A DNA stretch of 64,000 nucleotides from Candidatus Thorarchaeota archaeon (GTDB taxonomy: Archaea > Asgardarchaeota > Thorarchaeia > Thorarchaeales > Thorarchaeaceae). Numbering within the stretch: the stretch's first letter is position 1; each line of letters opens with the position of its first letter. Below the pieces are notes generated by a model that was not told the DNA's origin, made no database searches, and worked only from the letters and a program-made list of their open reading frames with translations. The stretch lies in contig CP070761.1 in NCBI GenBank assembly GCA_020348985.1, positions 497,850 to 561,849 of the forward strand, given 5' to 3'. Below are positions 15,502-23,686 of this stretch, piece by piece. Both the position numbers and the translations under genes were made by a program.

Positions 15502-15711
15502 ATGGATCGAACGAAAGTCCTCACAACATGTCCTCACTGCAGTTCAAAGTATGCCTATACAGTGGAACACATCGATGAGAATAATCGGGTCAACTGTCAG
15601 AATTGTGGCAGTGAAATCGAAGCAGAAGGACATGTTGTTGAATATGGTTCTCTAGAACGTCTACGCATGAAATCCCCGGAAGAGACCTTCTCATCTGGGT
15701 CGCCTTCCTAG
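15502..15711 (+). CDS. small zinc-ribbon protein
   Basis: The protein is 69 residues from the ATG at 15502, chosen because GGGGAG lies upstream and the conserved part begins here (MDRTKVLTTCPHC). A GTG at 15409 would start inside the region before the hairpin. It has two knuckles, CPHC and CQNC, about 30 residues apart, with YAY between them. This is a rubredoxin-like or MJ0042-like zinc ribbon. It is soluble. It resembles the next gene (CPxCxxxYxY ... CQNCGxxI), which adds a membrane helix. Its function is unknown. Such ribbons often sit in regulators or adaptor proteins. Confidence 0.6.
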   Translation: MDRTKVLTTCPHCSSKYAYTVEHIDENNRVNCQNCGSEIEAEGHVVEYGSLERLRMKSPEETFSSGSPS

Positions 15712-15713
15712 TA

Positions 15714-15980
15714 ATGAGTGTGTCACCGTTCTTCTTGTACGCAATCCTGATAATGCCAGGCCTATTGCTATGGTGGGTAATCCAACAATCAAGACAAGAA
15801 GACACTCCGTTGACCACCGTCTACACTAGCTCTCGACGAAGAGACCCAGATGATCAAGGAATAATCATGAAGTGCCCCAATTGTGAGTTATCATATCGAT
15901 ACTTCATGGATGCAGTTGATTCTGTGGACGGCTCGGCTAGATGTCAGAACTGTGGTGAAAGGATACAAAGCAAGAGTTGA
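15714..15980 (+). CDS. membrane-anchored small zinc-ribbon protein
   Basis: The protein has 88 residues. An N-terminal membrane helix (FFLYAILIMPGLLLWWVI, about 6-23) is followed by a basic linker and a zinc ribbon with CPNC and CQNC, spaced as in the upstream gene. The ATG is 2 bases after the previous stop, so translational coupling is likely. The two genes form a soluble and anchored pair of related ribbons. The anchored domain should face the cytoplasm if the basic linker (SSRRRDPDD) follows the positive-inside rule. Function unknown. Confidence 0.65.
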   Translation: MSVSPFFLYAILIMPGLLLWWVIQQSRQEDTPLTTVYTSSRRRDPDDQGIIMKCPNCELSYRYFMDAVDSVDGSARCQNCGERIQSKS

Positions 15981-15997
15981 CTTCAAGCCTTCCTTGC

Positions 15998-17140
15998 TCA
16001 CTCATTTGGCTGTATGACGGCTTTCAGAGACTTCTGAGACCCTTGAGTCTCAAGAGCTTTCTGCGCCTCATCTAGCATGAAGTGATGCGTCACGAGCTTT
16101 CTGAGTGGAAATCGGTCTACGTTGTCGGCGATTGTTCTGACTGCTTGGTAGACGTGCGTGGTCTCTGTTCCCCAAACAGTCCTGATATCAAGGTGCTTTC
16201 TATTCATGTAGTGGGGATTAACCTCTACTCCCCCACTGTCTGTATACTGACCACAGATTGTGTACGTCCCTCCCTCTCTTACCAACTCAATGCCTTCTGG
16301 AACAGCCAGTGCATTCCCCGTTGCTTCGTACACAATGTCAGGACCATGTCCTTCAGAGATGTCCCTGACGAGGTCTCTTCTCTCATCCAGCGAAGTCTCC
16401 TCGATGTTGAGCGTATGCGTTGCACCGAACTCCTCCGCGAACTTCAGACGCTCGATTGACCTGTCTATCGTAGTGATTGTGTTTGCCCCGTTGATCTTGG
16501 CAAGGATAGTAAGCATTAGCCCTACAGGACCTGCACCCTGAACTGCGACATTTGTACCCCATCTGAGAGGACTTCTTGTGACAGCATGGATTGCAGTTGG
16601 TAGGGCACATCCGGCAAAGATTGCATCATCAAAGGTCACATGCTCTGGAATCTTTATCATCTGAGTTCTAGGCTTCAGATACAAATACTCGCTATATCCC
16701 CCAATCAAATACGGCCACTTCGTCGAGTCTAGAGTTATTCCGTAAACAGATCTATGTGGGCACTTCGTCGGTGCTTTTGCGATGAGACAGTACCAACATG
16801 AGTAGCATGTGTCAACAACATCGTGGAAGGCGATTCGGTCTCCTTCTACAATCTCGTGTCCATTGAGGTCTCTTGTATCTCCGGGTCCAACCCTCTCCAC
16901 CGTCCCAACCACCTCATGACCAAGTATGAGTGGATAAGGGACACCGGATAACTTGCCGTGCCAGAGGTGAACATCAGTTCCACATACGCCGACATTTGAC
17001 ACCTTCATAAGGACGGCCCCATCAATGACTTCAGGTATTTTGAGTTCCTGGATCTCAAGAGGTGCATTGGGTTCCGGAAGAACTGCAGCCAGACTCTTGT
17101 CTGTCAAACACTCACTAACCTTTGAATTGCTTGGCGCCAA
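15998..17140 (-). CDS. zinc-dependent medium-chain alcohol dehydrogenase
   Basis: The protein has 380 residues and belongs to the MDR family (threonine/sorbitol dehydrogenase branch). The catalytic zinc region is VGVCGTDVHLWHG and LGHEVVGTVERVG. The structural zinc lobe is CYSCWYC followed by a fourth Cys in PTKCPHRS. The Rossmann fold has VQGAGPVGLML, and an Asp in TIDRS suggests NAD preference. It would oxidise an alcohol or polyol to the ketone or aldehyde. The substrate is not readable from sequence. The frame gives a TTG start at 17140, and another TTG at 17107 (LTDKSLAAVL) is a credible alternative. The gene lies convergent to the zinc-ribbon genes with a 17-base gap. Confidence 0.88.
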   Translation of the reverse strand: MAPSNSKVSECLTDKSLAAVLPEPNAPLEIQELKIPEVIDGAVLMKVSNVGVCGTDVHLWHGKLSGVPYPLILGHEVVGTVERVGPGDTRDLNGHEIVEGDRIAFHDVVDTCYSCWYCLIAKAPTKCPHRSVYGITLDSTKWPYLIGGYSEYLYLKPRTQMIKIPEHVTFDDAIFAGCALPTAIHAVTRSPLRWGTNVAVQGAGPVGLMLTILAKINGANTITTIDRSIERLKFAEEFGATHTLNIEETSLDERRDLVRDISEGHGPDIVYEATGNALAVPEGIELVREGGTYTICGQYTDSGGVEVNPHYMNRKHLDIRTVWGTETTHVYQAVRTIADNVDRFPLRKLVTHHFMLDEAQKALETQGSQKSLKAVIQPNE

Positions 17141-17203
17141 GGCCTAGAATCCAAGTGAAAAATGTACTTGCTTGACTAGACTCAGGCAATTTGCCTCAAG
17201 AGA

Positions 17204-17497
17204 TCATAGTTTGTCTCTGTCATCTCTTCTCATTCTTTCCGACTTACCACGAGCCGGATAGAACCCGGTAGATGACCCCATCATGTCCGGCTTTGGCCTT
17301 GCAAAGTCACTCTCATATTGTGTTTTCGACCTTGGTGTAAGTGGTTTATCGGAGTGAGAGGCAGCATAGCTGCGATGAACAACTTCAGACTCAACGACCT
17401 CGCCGACGCGACCCAAGACGTAGTAGTATATGAGCAATCCAATGAGACCAGCGACTCCACTCGCCATCACTAGAATGATATCGAGCAACTGGTTCAC
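17204..17497 (-). CDS. small single-pass membrane protein
   Basis: The protein has 97 residues and a GTG start preceded by GGAGGAGA at 5-base spacing. One helix at residues about 8-30 (VMASGVAGLIGLLIYYYVLG) is followed by a polar, Arg/Lys/Ser-rich tail of about 65 residues. I do not recognise a family. The tail is probably cytoplasmic and disordered. It may be cotranscribed with the dehydrogenase that starts 64 bases downstream. Confidence 0.6.
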   Translation of the reverse strand: MNQLLDIILVMASGVAGLIGLLIYYYVLGRVGEVVESEVVHRSYAASHSDKPLTPRSKTQYESDFARPKPDMMGSSTGFYPARGKSERMRRDDRDKL

Positions 17498-17637
17498 TAC
17501 TTCTCCTCCAAATGTAACATGCTACCGAAGGACTTAGCATTTTCGTTGGTTTAAGTTGTTGGGGATTGATGAAGGCAATTACTGATATCTATTAAAGGAG
17601 GATTCCTTATTCAAACTAGGAAGAAGGGGGAATCAGA

Positions 17638-18159
17638 CTGGACATCTGGCTTGTTGTAATCCTCATCCTCGATATATGTGTCATCGCCTTTGGACTATGG
17701 ATAGTGTGGCCTGGGATTATCGGAGCCCCCTGGCTACCTACACCAAGAAGTAAAGTACGAAGTATGCTTGAAATCGCTGGTGTCAACCAAAATGACATTG
17801 TATACGATCTAGGGTCTGGTGATGGACGCATCGTTGTGATGGCCGCAAAGGAGTTCGGTGCCCGGTCAATTGGCATAGAAGCAGACCCATTTCGAGCACG
17901 ATGGTCCCGATTTGCAATCAGACGTAGCAGAGTAGAGGAAAGAGCCAGGGTGATTGGAGGAAACTTCTTTGATATCAGCCTGTCAGATGCAACCGTAGTC
18001 ACACTTTATGGGGGATACAAGATCAACATGCGGATTGGTGAGAAACTGGCTAGTGAACTTCGCGCTGGCACACGTGTAGTCTCATACCGTTTCTTTATCG
18101 AAGGTTGGACACCAGCCAAGACGGATGAGGATTCTTCGATCTACTTGTACGTGGCTTGA
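17638..18159 (+). CDS. aKMT/ATPSCKMT-like membrane-anchored lysine methyltransferase
   Basis: The SAM-binding core is VYDLGSGDGRIVVMAAKEFGA, then GIEADPFRA, then NFFDISLSDATVVTLY. This sequence of motifs typifies archaeal aKMT protein-lysine methyltransferases and eukaryotic FAM173/ATPSCKMT. The obvious GTG start (17704) would cut off a preceding in-frame hydrophobic helix (LDIWLVVILILDICVIAFGLW encoded from 17638). The frame is open back to a TAG at 17617, with no ATG, GTG or TTG before 17704. CTG 17638 follows AAGGGGGAA by 5 bases, so a CTG start giving an anchored protein of 173 residues is proposed. The eukaryotic relatives are also N-terminally anchored. The substrate would be lysines of membrane or chromatin proteins (inference). 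Confidence 0.7.
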   Translation: MDIWLVVILILDICVIAFGLWIVWPGIIGAPWLPTPRSKVRSMLEIAGVNQNDIVYDLGSGDGRIVVMAAKEFGARSIGIEADPFRARWSRFAIRRSRVEERARVIGGNFFDISLSDATVVTLYGGYKINMRIGEKLASELRAGTRVVSYRFFIEGWTPAKTDEDSSIYLYVA

Positions 18160-18241
18160 CATTATTGCTGGGAATGATCTCCCGAGGCAAGATTCTCTAC
18201 TAATCTCACGAGTTTCAAACCACTGTTTTGATTGCTTTTAG

Positions 18242-19318
18242 CTAATCTACCTCATCATGTCGATGGCAAGCGACAAGGTGGCCTCTTTCCACTTCACGCA
18301 GATAGGGTCTCTCAGTTAGACAAACAGACTCTGTGTGGGGACACCTGGGATGAAACGCACAGCCCATCGGCACTTTTCGGAGGTCAGGAGGTGCTCCAGG
18401 TATTCCCCGCAACCTACGCCGTTTGGATCCAGCAGATTTCCTGATCATTGCTATCGTTGGAAATGAGTCCATCAGACCCTTTGTGTAGGGATGACTCGGC
18501 TCATGGAACATCTGGACTGATTCGCCTACCTCCACAAGTCGACCAGCATACATTACACCGACTCGGTCAGACATTTCCGCAATGACTCCCGCATCGTGTG
18601 AGACAATCATCAGGGCAACCGCGAAGTCTTCCTTGACCATCTTCAGGACGTTCATGATCTGGGCCTGAACTGTAACATCGAGAGCGCTAGTAGGCTCATC
18701 TGCTATCACTAGGTATGGCCCAGAAACAAGAGATATTGCGATTAGAATTCTCTGCGCTTCCCCTCCAGAGAAAAGAGATGGGTCCTGAAAGTATCTTTCC
18801 CTTGCAGCGGCAAGATTGACAAGGTCTAGGCAGTCCAGGACACGTTCACGCATGGCGGCTCTTCGAATATCACTCTCGTGTATCTCTAGGGGTTCTGCTG
18901 TCTGATCTCCGATACTGAAAATCGGAGTCAGTGCGCCGTGTAGGCCTTGAGGGACGAAGGAAATGTGACTTCCCAGAAAGACAGCACGTTCTCTAGCGGA
19001 CAGGGCAAGGAGATCAGTTCCTCTGTAAAACACACTTCCAGTCACCGTCTTGTTCCAAACCTCTTGGCTGAAGGAATCCAGTTGAAAAGGGGACAATGCA
19101 CCTTGCTCAACTTTGGCGTCTTTGTATTTGTGAGCAATCTGGAAGAAGCCTAGTGCAGCTAGGATTAGAGAGGTCTTGCCACATCCAGACTCGCCGAGTA
19201 GTCCGAAGCATTCCTTCTCGTCTATTGTAAGGGAAACGTCATCAACTGTCACAATCTTTCCTTTGCTGCTTGGGATATGTGCACTGAGATTCTTGATCTC
19301 TAACAGAGGGGGAGGCAA
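18242..19318 (-). CDS. oligopeptide/dipeptide-type ABC transporter ATPase
   Basis: The protein has 358 residues. Walker A is GESGCGKTS (42-50), the signature is FSGGEAQRILIA, Walker B is YLVIADEPTSALD, and the switch His is in IVSHD. The C-terminus carries the Oligo_HPY extension typical of DppD/OppD (GCAFHPRCPHTESVC). Such ATPases power peptide or nickel import together with two permeases and a binding protein, and none of these is nearby. The TTG start at 19318 is 3 bases after the upstream stop, with AGGAG inside the end of that gene, so the two are translationally coupled. It may serve permeases encoded elsewhere. Confidence 0.88.
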   Translation of the reverse strand: MPPPLLEIKNLSAHIPSSKGKIVTVDDVSLTIDEKECFGLLGESGCGKTSLILAALGFFQIAHKYKDAKVEQGALSPFQLDSFSQEVWNKTVTGSVFYRGTDLLALSARERAVFLGSHISFVPQGLHGALTPIFSIGDQTAEPLEIHESDIRRAAMRERVLDCLDLVNLAAARERYFQDPSLFSGGEAQRILIAISLVSGPYLVIADEPTSALDVTVQAQIMNVLKMVKEDFAVALMIVSHDAGVIAEMSDRVGVMYAGRLVEVGESVQMFHEPSHPYTKGLMDSFPTIAMIRKSAGSKRRRLRGIPGAPPDLRKVPMGCAFHPRCPHTESVCLTERPYLREVERGHLVACHRHDEVD

Positions 19319-19321
19319 AGA

Positions 19322-19831
19322 CTAGCAATCTCCTAGGCGGTTCCACAATAGGATTCCAATTGCGATATCCACAACTCCTACAAGGCCATAGAAAGATAGA
19401 GCTAATGGGTACTTCCAGCTTTTCAGTATGCCGAACATGACTATTGTCAACCCACCGAGTATCAAGCCTAGGACCATGATGACTGAGTTCAAAGGGCGTC
19501 CAGCGATGTATGTAAGTCCCTCTCGGAATTGCTCGGCCATTTCGGAAATAGTCATGCAATTCTCTTCCAGAATCTCAATATTGATAATCTCAAGCAGAGC
19601 TCCTTCTGAGTGCGTTACAGTAACTCTGCTCCCTACCTTGGGAATTCTTCCATCAGATTTCTTCCCATATCTGAGCGCCATCCGTTCACCATCTGTTCTT
19701 CTGAGAATAACCGTGCCAGACATAAACCCAGCCCAATCATGAACATCGCATCCCATCACAATTCCAGTGGTTAAGACGGGCTTGATAACGACAGGTTTTC
19801 TTGTTGGGTCTTCAATATTCTGATCCGCCAT
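19322..19831 (-). CDS. membrane protein of unknown function, coupled to ABC ATPase
   Basis: The protein has 169 residues. Residues 1-115 are soluble and beta-rich (GTVILRRTDGERMAL, VGSRVTVTHSEGALLEI). Residues about 118-165 form two membrane helices (VIMVLGLILGGLTIVMFGIL and LSFYGLVGVVDIAIGILLW). No known family was recognised. The ATG start is clear. The stop lies 3 bases before the ATPase start, so the two proteins probably work together. It is too small to be a Dpp permease. Confidence 0.6.
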   Translation of the reverse strand: MADQNIEDPTRKPVVIKPVLTTGIVMGCDVHDWAGFMSGTVILRRTDGERMALRYGKKSDGRIPKVGSRVTVTHSEGALLEIINIEILEENCMTISEMAEQFREGLTYIAGRPLNSVIMVLGLILGGLTIVMFGILKSWKYPLALSFYGLVGVVDIAIGILLWNRLGDC

Positions 19832-19984
19832 TAGTGGTCAATCATTGGAATTCTCTGGAGGAGAATTAAGGGAGTGTTTCAATGCAGTGAAACAGCTTGA
19901 CGAATCTCATTTATGAACACTGTTTCACTAATTGGAAACGCGTGCTTGTACTATTACCATCCTCTGTTTTCGCGTGGACAACCA

Positions 19985-20365
19985 ATGAATGGAATTACTA
20001 TTCGAGTATACGTAGAATCATCCTCAAAGACGATTCATGCTGCAGATATGGACACAATTGGACATCCTATGTGCACCCAGACCAGGTCTCCCGTTGATAA
20101 GCTTGGAGTTGGCAGAGATTATTTCCCTCAAGACCAGATTGTACTTCTTGACGCTGTCACGCGTGCTGCACAGAAAATGGAGTTTACAGTCGAGGTCGTT
20201 GATGTTTCTAAGTATTCATTCTTCAGACGGTACAGATCAAAGGGAAATGTGCCTAGAATTGAAATTGCATTTGAGACCGGGCAGAGTGACATAGTATTAG
20301 ACAGCATACCTACTTCAGATGAACTCGTGAAGCTTATTCAAGATTCACAATTTCTGTTCCACTAG
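19985..20365 (+). CDS. uncharacterised protein, possibly thioredoxin-like fold
   Basis: The protein is 126 residues from the ATG at 19985 (MNGITIRVYVESSS), which begins the folded part. An upstream ATG at 19913 adds 24 residues of doubtful reality. The order of elements (ITIRVYVES, then helix LLDAVTRAAQKM, then TVEVVDVSKYSFF, then VPRIEIAFETGQ, then TSDELVKLIQ) looks like a thioredoxin fold without a CxxC. No homologue is recognised. Its 3' end overlaps the convergent regulator gene by 21 bases. Confidence 0.5.
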   Translation: MNGITIRVYVESSSKTIHAADMDTIGHPMCTQTRSPVDKLGVGRDYFPQDQIVLLDAVTRAAQKMEFTVEVVDVSKYSFFRRYRSKGNVPRIEIAFETGQSDIVLDSIPTSDELVKLIQDSQFLFH

Positions 20366-21268
20366 ACGCTCAAGCCGAGTTCTAATCAACGGATTTCGAT
20401 TGAAGGCAGTGTAATGAGTATGCGTTGAACAGCTTTCTACGCCGGGATAGCTCAGTATTGCCTGACTTGCTTCTTCCATTGATGGGAGGCGCTCGGTAAC
20501 GAAGAATGAAAACATCGTCTGCTGTGAGGGGTAATCTCTGGTTGCCCAGTAGTCAGAAGGGAATTCTGTATCAAGCCAATCAAGGAAATCCTTCCCGGAG
20601 AAACGATCAGCTTTGTGCCGGATTATGCATGTGAATGTGATATTCCGACCCAGATTTGGATTCCAAGCTAACGTAAACCAGAGGCGGTCCCCGTTTTCGA
20701 AGTCATCCAAGATACGTCTGACCATTTTGATGGGAAGTCCCGAATTTGCGGCAATCAGATGATCAGGCATCCTAGCATCAACAAGTAATTGATCCAGAAC
20801 CTTTGCTTCATTCAATGTGAATTCAGGCGCATCCGGTCGGAACTCCTTTTCATCTGCAAGTTGCTGCTTGAATCTCTCAATTCGAAGAACACCTGGCATT
20901 TGCTCTATGGTGCTACACAGAGCATCGAGGTCCTTATCCTTAGAGTAGTCAAAGCCCACATAGAAATCGCCTGAAGTGAAAGGGTAGACCAGATACATAC
21001 CTTCATGCTTCCGAACGGCGTTGGTGAAGGACTCAATCCCTATTGATGAATCAGTGTATGCTATGACATTGGAGAATCTGAGGTTCGAAGAATCTGGATT
21101 GATGTACACAAGAAATCGTTGTATGAAACCACTCTTCATTAGTAAGTCGATTCTCTTTTTCACTGAAGATCCGGTAAGGCCGACTAGTCCACCAAGTTTC
21201 CTGTAACTCATTCTACAATTGACAAGCAAGTGTTGAAGTATAGCCTTCTCCTTCTGGTCCAAAGCCAT
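20345..21268 (-). CDS. Lrp/AsnC-like double helix-turn-helix regulator
   Basis: The protein has 307 residues. The N-terminal winged HTH (MSYRKLGGLVGLTGSSVKKRIDLL, about 20-43) is of the AsnC type. A ferredoxin-like sensing region (about 60-140) follows. A second HTH occurs at about 155-195 (DARMPDHLIAANSGLPIKMVRRIL). The C-terminal domain ends RTRLERLVEQ. The same architecture recurs at 54075-55004, so the two are paralogues of an archaeal one-component family. The ligand is unknown. The ATG overlaps the stop of a short upstream ORF as TGATG. The neighbouring alpha/beta hydrolase has its own TetR regulator, so the target is not evident from context. Confidence 0.8.
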   Translation of the reverse strand: MALDQKEKAILQHLLVNCRMSYRKLGGLVGLTGSSVKKRIDLLMKSGFIQRFLVYINPDSSNLRFSNVIAYTDSSIGIESFTNAVRKHEGMYLVYPFTSGDFYVGFDYSKDKDLDALCSTIEQMPGVLRIERFKQQLADEKEFRPDAPEFTLNEAKVLDQLLVDARMPDHLIAANSGLPIKMVRRILDDFENGDRLWFTLAWNPNLGRNITFTCIIRHKADRFSGKDFLDWLDTEFPSDYWATRDYPSQQTMFSFFVTERLPSMEEASQAILSYPGVESCSTHTHYTAFNRNPLIRTRLERLVEQKL

Positions 21269-21459
21269 CAGGACTTGGAATTCGTACTCAGTAGATTAGT
21301 TTCACGGTTCTGGAAGAGCCTAGCCCTGTAATGACAAGTCAGCAATTTGTGGCTCTCATTTAGGTCTGAGATAATCAATCTTGACGTATCAGACACAGTC
21401 TGCAGCAAATATCCAACCTCAATCTCAGATAGACTCTTGCGTTCAAGGTTTGATGGCAT
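21268..21459 (-). CDS. doubtful short ORF coupled to the regulator
   Basis: A frame of 63 codons starts with an ATG (MPSNLERKSLSEIEVGYLLQ), and its stop overlaps the next start as TGATG. That overlap is typical of translational coupling and is the main support. There is no Shine-Dalgarno and no recognised domain. It could be a leader ORF or chance. The remaining 21460-21591 stretch shows nothing else. Confidence 0.25.
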   Translation of the reverse strand: MPSNLERKSLSEIEVGYLLQTVSDTSRLIISDLNESHKLLTCHYRARLFQNRETNLLSTNSKS

Positions 21460-21591
21460 GGAACTTGGCAACGAATGGCAATCATAAACTACGTGTTCAT
21501 TCGAGTCGCTAGTCAGTTTTCAATCGGCACATCACGGCATATCAGATACTTCTAACTCACAAGTAGATTGACTAAACCAATAGTCATCTGC

Positions 21592-22746
21592 TCAAAGCTT
21601 CTCACGAAACCAATCCATTATCATAGGTAGTTCTCTTTCAAGTAATGTATCGGAGCACATGTGATCCCCCTTGGGAACAATGCTCAGATCTACAGGGCCT
21701 CCAAAGAACTTCACAATTTGACGAACTCCCTCCACCGGTGCTAGACTGTCGTCCTCTCCATGCACAATTAATGATGGAACTTTGACTTTAGGGAGCATCG
21801 TTTCAAAGTTATATGCTCTTAGTCTTTTGAATATCTCATCCTGATCTAGGATTCCTGTGTGCTTAGTGATTTGTCTTCGTTGGATTGCAGGCATCCGTTT
21901 TACGACTTTGTCCAATTTGACCAAGGCCGCACCTACCATGGCAATTGATGCAATCCTGGGTTCAAATGACGACATTACTGCTGCCATTAAGGCTCCACCA
22001 CTGAATCCTATCGCACCGACTTGCCCAAAGCTGTATTCTGAATGGTTTAACAAGAAGTCCACACACAGACCTGTGAATATGCCAAGTTCCTGAAAGTTGC
22101 GATTTAGTACTCCATGATAACGGCTTTCTCCCCATCCTGGTTGGTCAATGTTGAGAATGGCAATACCTCGATCCAATGCTGCTGCTTCAATAAAGCGAAG
22201 AGTTTCCTTGACCGTGTCATTGCCTTGTGTCAGGATTATGACTGGATGTATTTCATCCGAAGTTGATTTTTCTGGAACACGTAGTCGCCCATGAAGATGT
22301 TCATTGCTCCATGGAATTCTTACATATTCCACAGGGGGATCTGAAAGATCGTCAATTCTTTTTGATACATCGAGTAAATCGGCGAAATTCTCAAGAATCA
22401 GATCCTCCTCATATGTCACCCAATCTGCTAGGAAGAAGTTTACTACAGCGTGTTGATATTCAACTGCAGCCAGCTCATAATCTCCTGCCTTCTCTGCCTT
22501 GAGACCTGCCTCTCTCCTTTCAAAAGCAACTTCCCGAGCATGCCCGCGGAAATCTATGCCCAGATCGCTTGATTCCGAGAATATCCTCACGATATCAGTT
22601 CGGTCTGCTCCCATCAATTCCATTGTCTGAAACAACATCTGAAACGTGGGAACGGTTTTCCATTTCTCGCTCGAGATTACCTTGGCAAGTAGTTTGTCCT
22701 GCCATTTATCAGGTAGTCGTGTCATCAATCCTCTTAGTAGTGACAT
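21592..22746 (-). CDS. alpha/beta hydrolase (esterase/dienelactone hydrolase-like)
   Basis: The protein has about 384 residues. The ATG at 22746 was chosen because GGAGAG lies 10 bases upstream; a TTG three codons earlier sits too close to it. The N-terminal 130 residues are helical, as in FrsA-like hydrolases. The catalytic core has HPVIILTQG, the nucleophile elbow GFSGGAL, the acid in GEDDSLAP and His in KGDHMCSD, so the Ser-Asp-His triad is complete. It probably hydrolyses an ester or acyl bond in the cytoplasm. It is divergent from a TetR gene, and its promoter is embedded between two identical palindromic operators. This points to induction by a small hydrophobic substrate or product (inference). 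Confidence 0.85.
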   Translation of the reverse strand: MSLLRGLMTRLPDKWQDKLLAKVISSEKWKTVPTFQMLFQTMELMGADRTDIVRIFSESSDLGIDFRGHAREVAFERREAGLKAEKAGDYELAAVEYQHAVVNFFLADWVTYEEDLILENFADLLDVSKRIDDLSDPPVEYVRIPWSNEHLHGRLRVPEKSTSDEIHPVIILTQGNDTVKETLRFIEAAALDRGIAILNIDQPGWGESRYHGVLNRNFQELGIFTGLCVDFLLNHSEYSFGQVGAIGFSGGALMAAVMSSFEPRIASIAMVGAALVKLDKVVKRMPAIQRRQITKHTGILDQDEIFKRLRAYNFETMLPKVKVPSLIVHGEDDSLAPVEGVRQIVKFFGGPVDLSIVPKGDHMCSDTLLERELPMIMDWFREKL

Positions 22747-22785
22747 TTTTCTCAACTCTCTCCATTGAACCGTGTTTGCAGTTCG

Positions 22786-22857
22786 TTAGTGACGCATCGT
22801 CACTAACTTAGCAGAGTAGAGGGTATTTAACAGTTTTTAGTGACGCATCGTCACTAA
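22786..22857. promoter_or_regulatory. twin palindromic operators of the TetR/hydrolase pair
   Basis: Two identical 21-bp sites, TTAGTGACG-CAT-CGTCACTAA, lie at 22786-22806 and 22837-22857, 51 bp apart. Each has perfect 9-bp arms. On the minus strand a TATA-like TTAAATA (22824-22830) sits between them. The expected hydrolase transcription start (about 22802) therefore falls in the first site, and the second covers the region just upstream of the TATA box. This is a textbook arrangement for repression by the adjacent TetR protein. Confidence 0.85.
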
Positions 22858-22897
22858 TTTCTTTACAGGAATTTCTAGGAATCTGTGTCCGTAGTTC

Positions 22898-22905
22898 TTT
22901 ATAAG
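22898..22905 (+). promoter_or_regulatory. TATA box of the TetR gene
   Basis: TTTATAAG lies 24-31 bases upstream of the ATG at 22929. That is the usual distance from an archaeal TATA box to the transcription start, so the mRNA should be leaderless. No Shine-Dalgarno is present, in agreement. Confidence 0.6.
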
Positions 22906-22928
22906 AGGTCTATTAATCCCCAAGATTC

Positions 22929-23588
22929 ATGCCGGTCCGACGTCGCACGAGAGATAAGAAGCAAAAGATTGCCCGAATTAAGCAGGTATTCAGATCCTTG
23001 GTGGAAACTCATGGATATTTGGAAACCACAAACAAGCTAATTGCTCGGCGTGCGAATGTAAGCGTCGGATTAGTCTACAAGTACTTCCCGCGCGGCAAAG
23101 TCGACATCCTACGTCAATTGATTCTTGATAGTCAAGAAATCTATCTAACAACTGAAGAACGACAAAGTCCATCCCTGCAAGTATCGTTGATTGATCGTCC
23201 ACCTTCATCAAAGTCCTTGCGGCTGTTTATTCGTCAGATGCTTGATTTTATCATAAATGCACATGTGAGTAATGCACCATTCATCCGGGCATTAGAGATT
23301 GCTATGCTGGCTGAACCATCTGCCTTTGACGACATAATAGGTTGGGCTCAACAAGTATTGAATCTAAAACCAATACTGACAGAGCTTGAAAAGTACGATG
23401 TTGTTAAGGAATCTCCAAGCGAGAAGGATCTTATAATCAAAACAAACATCATCGATTTGGTTATTCATCGCTACATTTTCTATGCTGGTCATCCATTCTC
23501 TAGCCATGATGATTTTACTGATTATCTACTAGAGCTATTCATTCAGCTATTTAGAATAGATATCCCACGGAATTCCAAACTTGTGTAG
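22929..23588 (+). CDS. TetR-family transcription regulator
   Basis: The protein has 219 residues. The N-terminal DNA-binding domain has KQVFRSLVETHGYLETTNKLIARRANVSVG followed by the signature LVYKYFPRGKVDILRQLI. The C-terminal helices (about 80-215) form the ligand pocket and dimer interface. The ligand cannot be read from sequence. It is divergent from the alpha/beta hydrolase, with twin perfect palindromes between them, so it very likely represses that hydrolase and perhaps itself. The start is supported by a TATA box at leaderless distance. Confidence 0.88.
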   Translation: MPVRRRTRDKKQKIARIKQVFRSLVETHGYLETTNKLIARRANVSVGLVYKYFPRGKVDILRQLILDSQEIYLTTEERQSPSLQVSLIDRPPSSKSLRLFIRQMLDFIINAHVSNAPFIRALEIAMLAEPSAFDDIIGWAQQVLNLKPILTELEKYDVVKESPSEKDLIIKTNIIDLVIHRYIFYAGHPFSSHDDFTDYLLELFIQLFRIDIPRNSKLV

Positions 23589-23686
23589 ACATCGGACACA
23601 AACTGCAATCACTCAATACTATCCTCGACCAGTACTCTTGAGGGTTCTTGGGTATACTACGTCAAACGAAATGATTTTAAACGGAT

